A stretch of DNA of 64,000 bases from Helicostylum pulchrum (lineage: Eukaryota; Mucoromycota; Mucoromycetes; Mucorales; Mucoraceae): the NCBI GenBank assembly GCA_025677825.1, contig JAIXMO010000036.1, positions 62,001-126,000 on the forward strand. The letters run 5' to 3'. The translations under genes and the position numbers were made by a program. Below are positions 58,230 to 64,000 of the stretch, one piece after another. Under the pieces are notes generated by a model. That model worked only from the letters and a program-made list of their open reading frames with translations. It had not been told where the DNA came from and did not search any database. Numbering within the stretch: position 1 is the first letter of the stretch; the number at the start of each line of letters is the position of its first letter.

Positions 58230-61200
58230 TTACGCAAATGTAGAATATATTTTATCACTTTTTACAAAGTCAATACTAAAGATATGTCGGCTTGAGTGAA
58301 CAGAAGAAATATCATCTACATAGACAAAGTATTGATGTGTCTTGTAATTGTTGTGTGCAATTCTATCCAAGTATTGAATGTGGTCGAGTTCTTCAGCATC
58401 GCCGGACCAGAGTCTTAAAATATGAACAGTATCACCTGAAAGTGCAATGGCAAGCGCAACAATAGCGTCCTTAACTCTATTTTAAATATAAGTACAACAT
58501 GCACTTTTTTTATATATTTTTTCTCTCTTTTACCTTTGTCCTGATGCTTGATCTTTAATGGTATTTTTCAACATTTGAAGCCAATTAAAAGGCAAAATAA
58601 ACTTCCATTCACCATAAATCGTAGGAATAGCATTTAACTTTTATAAAAAGAAAAAGTTAGACCACGATATAAAACTTTTTTTTTTTTTTTGGCATTTACT
58701 TTGGTAATTTCTTCACTGATGATATTAATGATTGCAGGGTTATGAATGATATTCTCCATATCAGTGGTGATAAACCCACCTGAATGATTTGGAAATATTT
58801 CACTGGCAGGTAATATTTCTGCATAAGAATAATCAGGCACACCATATTCCCAAATTTGTGTAGCTGCTTCCTTTTTATGCTTTGTCAAATTACGAGAGAA
58901 ATACGTATCATTATATCGATCAAACTACAGTCCCCAAAAAAAAAAATCAGTACTTTTCTCGCAGTTGAAAAAAACAAAAAAAAACTTACCATCATGACAT
59001 ACGACGAAGGAGGACCTTGTACAAGTTTCAAATGATTAATTGCTTTTCCTAATATAGCACTTGCATCTGAACTTCCGTACACTAAAAACTTTGCTTTTGT
59101 TTTCAATTGTCTCAGCTTATAAAAGTATAATTAGTATAAGAGAACATCCCAATCACGAACAATATAAATACCTGTTCAGGGAACTTTAAATAGTCCATAA
59201 CGAAATTCCATTGAAATGGAGTTGTAGAATCCATACAATCAGCATCATACACGATTTCTTTCGACAACGCTTTAGGTCTTGGCATCAAGCCGTCAATAAA
59301 CACCGCATATAGTTTCGTATAAGCGCCTTTTAAGGGTCCCATATCCGAAGGCAGATTCGATAGTTTCTTGATATCCTCTTCCGCTACTAGAACAAGCGCT
59401 TGTCCTGTATCTGGGTGATGCACAACCCCTGACTATTGTCCTTTTTTTTTAGCTTTTTTAAAAAAAATTCCTCTTTTTTTCTTTTTCTTTTATACGTGTG
59501 TTACTACATTCACTTACCATTTCATTTACTTGATAATAGCTTTTTAATTTGGATAGTTCGATAAATCTATCTTGTGGAGAGATAGTCATGAAACTAATCG
59601 ACCTTCCCAACAGTATATTATTCAAGGCTTTTAGCGGGACTGTATAAGTTGCTCTGATTTCATTTTGCTTATTGGAAGTGTGTGAAATAAGTTCCCTAAT
59701 AAAATTTATCAGATTTTTTTTTTTTTTTGCATAAAAAAAAGCATTTTTTTTTTCTTTACCTAATTTGAGCTTCATGATAACAATGTTGACGTCCTTCCAA
59801 TAATACAGGTGATATAAATCTAGTACCGTGGTAGAGTAAAGTTTTCATCACAAAGGGTGTAGGAAATGCAGTTGAGTTGGAGAGTTTGATTCGATCAACA
59901 TTATCTGCATTTTTTCTGGGATCTTTACGTGTCTGCGTACTGGGTGATACATTACGCGCAGGTGCGTCAGCAAATTGTCCTCCTCTCGCTCTAATTCTGA
60001 GATCTGATCTTTCTACTTGACCGGATGTCGAGGTAGCTATAAAAGAGCGTTAGTGATACGTATTTTTTTTAAAAATGTATACATATATATATATATATAT
60101 CTAACCCGAATGATTTCTATTCCCATGATGTGTCGGGATATGTACAGGCGAATGTTGTTGAGGTGGTGTTGGGGGTGGTGGTGGTGGTGGTGGTGGTGGC
60201 GGTGATGGCGGTGTAGGTGGAAATGAAGATGGGGGAGGTCGTGAAGGTCGTGATTGTTGTTGATGCGATGGTCTCGACTGTGATAAAAGAGGTCGAGAAT
60301 GTGGTGCAGATGGTGCAGGTGGTCGAGATAATTGTGGAACTGGAAGAGGAGGAGACGGCGTAGTATTGGATGCAAGGTTATTAGGATAATTATTATAAGT
60401 CAGCTTAATTTTCATCGGTGGAGGTGGACGGGACTCTGGGTATTTGGATAAAGCTAAAGGCTTCGAGCGTTTTACTGAATCAATAAGCTTGTCAATATCA
60501 ACTGTAGCTATATATAAAAGTTAGAAGGAACAGTAATTGCAATTAAAAAATAAATATATGCATATATATTTACGAGGTGCAGTAGGTTTCTGTATGAGAC
60601 TTCGTTTGATCGCAGTAAAAGATTCGTCTGTTTGCTTGGTAGGTTCACTGCTGACAGTGCTGCTACTGCTGCTGGTGCTACTTGATTGAGGACCAGAGGA
60701 GGATCTTTTCTCTTGTTCGATAATATTTTTAGCAGCCTCTATAGCCATTCTGCCTCTACTGATAGCATCGTCATATTTTTTATCTTTTCTTATATCTGAT
60801 AACTTTCTCTTTTTAGTTGTATCCTTTTCAACCTTCTTTTTAGTTGTTTCGTCCTTTTTTTTGAGTATTTCAGTATCAAACTGATTCCAAACATCATAGT
60901 CCTCAATGGCGTCTGGCTCATAATCATCATCAAAGAACGTCTCTGCCTCAACTTCCTTTTCCTTTCTCTTTTTTGAATCCTTCTTGTTTTTCCCTTTATT
61001 GGATCGATCCCAAACTTCATCATCTGAGATAATAAACGATTCCTCTTTCTCTTTTCCTTTTTTAGAAGAGGGTTTTCTACTCTTTCGTAGTTTTGACCTC
61101 TCTACCGAAGAAGACGATTCAGATACATCGTTGGGCTCGTCCACAGAAATAACTTTTCTGCTTTTTTTCGAAGAATTTTTCCTTCCTCCATTAGGGTTGA

Positions 61201-61556
61201 TTCCCATCTTTTCAAAAAACGCTTTTAAAACTGAAGGACAGTTAAGATTGTGCTCTGGTTCCCAAGTGTTATGTCTATAATGTTTTATTAGTGCCATGGT
61301 TTATACATTTCTCGTACACGTATCTAATTTCAAAACTCTACATATAAGAAAAAAAGGTAGACGTGATTTTTTTTTTTAGTTGAACGTGTTTTTATTGTTA
61401 TTATTATTCACTGTAAACTTACTACTCTGGACCGTAATTCTTCCACTTGATTTCAAACATTCGTACACCACTATCGGTAGTATACATTTGAACGATTTCT
61501 TCCACTTCATAATAAAAGGTATCATCCTCGTCTTCTAATCCGTCTAGGCTTGCCAT
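58230..61556 (-). CDS. chromodomain protein with proline-rich middle and conserved C-terminal region
   Basis: It starts MASLDGLEDEDDTFYYEVEE at 61556. The chromodomain is split by an intron: VEEIVQMYTTDSGVRMFEIK and WKNYGPE, then HNTWEPEHNLNCPSVLKAFF. The aromatic-cage residues Y, W and W are in place, so H3K9/K27 methyl-lysine binding is likely. A Lys/Ser/Glu-rich linker and a Pro/Arg-rich tract with a poly-Pro run follow. The C-terminal 350 residues look folded: LLYHGTRFISPVLLEGRQHC, LKALNNILLGRSISFMTISP, LKGAYTKLYAVFIDGLMPRP and LRLWSGDAEELDHIQYLDRI. The layout recalls Chp1 (chromodomain plus C-terminal SPOC/PIN-type module), but the match is loose. About eight introns; two genes fused in error cannot be fully excluded. 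Confidence 0.65.
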
Positions 61557-61745
61557 TACAACAATAAAAAGTGAAAAAAAAATAATGAAAGCGAGAAAGA
61601 AAGAAAGAAAAAAAAATATTGACAACTATTTTTATGTGACTACAATTTTTCAAATTCAGAAAGTGTTGCTTTTTTGAAGTAAGTTTTTTATGAAAAGAAA
61701 AAAAGGGTTTAAAAAGATTAAATTACATATAAAAAAAGATAGAAG

Positions 61746-61859
61746 TGTTGTGTGTGTGTGTGTGGGGTTGGGGGATAAAATAAGGTAGAAAAAAGAGAAG
61801 AAAAGAATATATAATAAATGGTAAATAATTTTCTATAGTGCGTGTGTGTGTGTGTGTGT
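61746..61859. repeat. two TG microsatellites in the Ras 3' region
   Basis: TG tracts at 61746-61763 and 61842-61859, both in the 3'-untranslated side of the Ras gene. Confidence 0.85.
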
Positions 61860-61885
61860 TTGTTGTTGTTGTTTGTGGTTTTTTT

Positions 61886-62804
61886 TTACAAGATTAAACA
61901 TTTGCTCTTCTTTTCTTTTTTACTCTTTCCTTTAGGTCCACCAGGCTTTAAGCCTTCACGTTGAGCTCTAATAGCCTTGACGACTTGATAGAATGATCTT
62001 TCGACGTTAACACAAGTCTTTGCAGAAGTTTCAATGAAATCACAAGCTAATTGTTTTGCCATAGCAGAACCTTCTTCTCTAGTAACTTCTCTTTCGGTAA
62101 CTTTATCGCACTTGTTACCAACCAACATCATTGGTACATTATCAAGGTCTTTTACTCTGAAAATTTGATTACGGAAACGTTCAATACGTTCAAAAGTTGA
62201 GCGAGAAGCGATAGAGTAAACTAACAAAAATCCTTCACCGTCTCTACAAGATAATATAATGAAAATATAGTGTTAATAAATAGGCTTGTACCCCTCGCTT
62301 TTTTATGTGTACCTGATCCATTGATCTCTTAAAGCAGTATATTCTTCTTGACCAGCAGTATCTAATACTTCAAGTACACAAGGTTGATCATCAATCACGA
62401 CTTGTTTACGGTATGAATCTTCAATAGTAGGATCATAAGTCTAGTAATAATAAAATAGTGTTACAGTTTGTCGAACATTGAATAATTCTTTTTTTTTATT
62501 ATTTTACCTCTATTTTTAAAGAAAAAAAGTTAATATATTGATTATTAATATATGACTAAACGTAACATACCAACAAAATGATTTAAACATAACTTATAAA
62601 AGAAGAAAAGTTAACTCATCATTCCAAGCATATCGAAAATAATCTAAAAAAAAGTTGATTTATACCTGAATTGTTAAAGCAGTCTAACGGAAACATGAAA
62701 ATACAAGTCAATACTCCCACTCTTTTTTCTGCCTTTTCTCTGATTTTTTGGTTTACCTTTCCTACACCACCATCGCCAAGCACAACTAATTTATAAAGCA
62801 TCAT
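61886..62804 (-). CDS. Ras-family small GTPase
   Basis: Exons from the start: [16 protein letters not shown] (62757-62804); TALTIQ (18 nt, 62666-62683); LCLNHFV plus G (22 nt, 62571-62592); a predicted 2-nt AG (62508-62509); then [20 protein letters not shown] and [20 protein letters not shown] from 62440; and the rest from about 62245. P-loop GDGGVGKT, switch [12 protein letters not shown], switch [14 protein letters not shown] and ETSAK are all present. The C-terminus is Lys-rich and ends CLIL, a CaaX box predicted to be geranylgeranylated (Leu at the end), giving membrane attachment. This is the fungal Ras/RasC type. The tiny exons make gene-finder errors likely at the 5' end. Confidence 0.9.
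62508..62509 (-). other. predicted 2-nt microexon (AG)
   Basis: Exon 3 ends in phase 1 (CAT TTT GTT G, then GTATGT) and exon 5 opens in phase 0 (ACT TAT GAT). Two bases are needed between. The intron contains TTTAAAAATAG, AG, GTAAAATAA, where AG flanked by a proper acceptor and donor completes G-AG = Glu, the residue expected in [14 protein letters not shown]. Confidence 0.6.
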
Positions 62805-63948
62805 TTTTTTTTTTTTTCTTTGGGATTATCGATCTTTTTTGATTGGATGAAATAAAATTATTGTAGGACAATAAGATAGCACGTTTGTTGCCAGGTCAAT
62901 CAAAACACGAGGATAATAACAAAAATAACCACAAAAAAAAAAAAAAAAAAGGGTTTAAAACAAGTGAATAAACAAATAAAATACACACAAAAAAAGAAGA
63001 TAAAAAAAAAGAGTTGCTTTGCTTGTTAGCTTATATATTACATTTTTTATTTATTTACTTATAAGTTTACCTTTTTTTTTTTTACAAGAAAAAAGAAAAA
63101 ATGAAGGGAGATAGACAGATAGAAAAAAGAAAGGGGAAAAAGAGAGAGAGGGTTTTAGAAAAAGGAAAAAGAAAAAAAGAAAAAAAAAGAGTGTTGAAAT
63201 GTGGAGAGTGAAATAAAAGTATCCAATAATCAATCTCCTCTTCCTCGTGTTAAATTTTCATGTAAATTCCTAATTTGCAAATCTAAAAAGTTAAACATGT
63301 ACTTTTTTGTTATCAAATCCATTTGTGTATTCTAGCGTGCAATACACTTTTGGTAATGTCTTTTTAGGAATATCCCTTTTTTTTTCTTTTTGATGCTTTT
63401 TCTTTTTTTTTTTTGTATTAGCACTATAATACAAACACGCCATAAAAATTAATATTTTCTGCAGCACAAATGTTATTGTTCAATCTTTAGTTTTTTCGGC
63501 GCTTCTTTAATAATCCGCATCAAGTGACCTACACTTGCACGATGATTTTACTGCAGTGAAAATATGTATTTACTTGCATAACCAGTTTACCGTTTTTTTT
63601 AGTTGTCTCTTGACCAAATATGAAACCTTTCGGGCTCAAACACCGTCTCTCTCCTTTTTGTGTGTGAAAGAGGAGAGAGAAAGAGAGAATTTCTTTATTG
63701 CCCTAAACTAACTTTCTATTTGTTCAATTTCTTTGTTCCACTACTTTTTATTTTTTTCCCACTTAAAAAAAGATAAAAAAAAGACAAAAAGTTTGTCAAA
63801 ATGCATAAATACAAAAGGGTAATGATATATATATATTTTTTTAATGTAGTATAATTAAGATTTAAACAAATAAAAATGCATTTTTTGCTGTTGTTGCTTG
63901 TTGCTGTGGTAAATAAAAGGATTTTTTTTTTTTGGTTGTCGTTAGTGA
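62805..63948. other. intergenic, no gene seen
   Basis: 1.1 kb upstream of Ras: purine-rich runs (63085-63190), a GAGAGA tract near 63670 and long T runs. It must hold the Ras promoter; no coding signal was seen until the right edge. Confidence 0.45.
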
Positions 63949-64000
63949 TTACGTTGCCATGACGAGATTTTTAATTCCTTTAGGAGTGGATTCATCGTTA
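63949..64000 (-). CDS. 3' end of an unidentified gene (partial)
   Basis: A frame enters from the right edge on the minus strand and ends NDESTPKGIKNLVMAT then TAA (63949-63951). Too short to identify; the frame is open to the edge. Confidence 0.3.
   Translation of the reverse strand, partial: NDESTPKGIKNLVMAT

Noticed and set aside
60160..60200. GGT-rich trinucleotide tract
   Set aside because: It encodes the poly-Pro run of the chromodomain protein on the minus strand, so it is coding rather than an independent repeat feature.

Overview
The window reads as AT-rich fungal nuclear DNA, most likely from an early-diverging lineage such as Mucoromycota/Mucorales (inference). The evidence is very short introns in nearly every gene, long A/T homopolymers in introns and intergenic gaps, and a gene set that mixes ordinary fungal genes with genes better known from animals: a MYSM1-type SANT-SWIRM-MPN deubiquitinase, a DHX34 helicase, an RPEL-repeat protein and a transportin. 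All identities rest on recognising translated motifs; no database search was run.

Layout. 1-4.7 kb: the end of one gene, an arrestin-fold protein, a glycine-rich relic and actin-capping protein alpha. 5-8.6 kb: a decayed TnpB/Fanzor-like element gene. 9-14.1 kb: a seven-TM orphan, a broken copy of a kinase gene flanked by poly(A) and direct repeats, an atypical aspartic protease and the intact parent STK16/Env7-type kinase. 14.7-26.3 kb: a Yap-type bZIP factor with two internal repeat arrays, galactokinase, ALDH7-type aldehyde dehydrogenase, an RPEL protein, a nucleotide-sugar transporter and the MYSM1-like gene. 27-34.7 kb: three tandem copies of a kelch-propeller membrane protein, one intact, one frameshifted and one truncated. 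34.8-44.3 kb: DHX34-like helicase, ribosomal protein uL16, a coiled-coil protein and a second atypical aspartic protease. 45.9-52 kb: a cysteine-rich GPI-type surface protein, an enoyl-CoA isomerase gene split by a 1.9-kb inverted-repeat element plus a transposase fragment, and ribosomal protein eL15. 52-62.8 kb: a small membrane protein, an F-box/LRR protein, transportin, a chromodomain protein and a Ras GTPase. The right edge holds the tail of another gene.

The intact genes are housekeeping and regulatory genes with no operon-like link. Several touch common themes: actin (CapZ alpha, RPEL), chromatin (MYSM1-like, chromodomain), RNA quality control (DHX34), translation (uL16, eL15), galactose and lysine/aldehyde metabolism, and surface or secreted proteins. 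The most unusual observations are a predicted 2-nucleotide microexon in the Ras gene, an apparent retrocopy of an antisense kinase transcript, a tandem array of RRxS sites in the bZIP factor, a sharply bounded identity tract between tandem kelch genes, and two aspartic proteases whose DTG motifs are altered.
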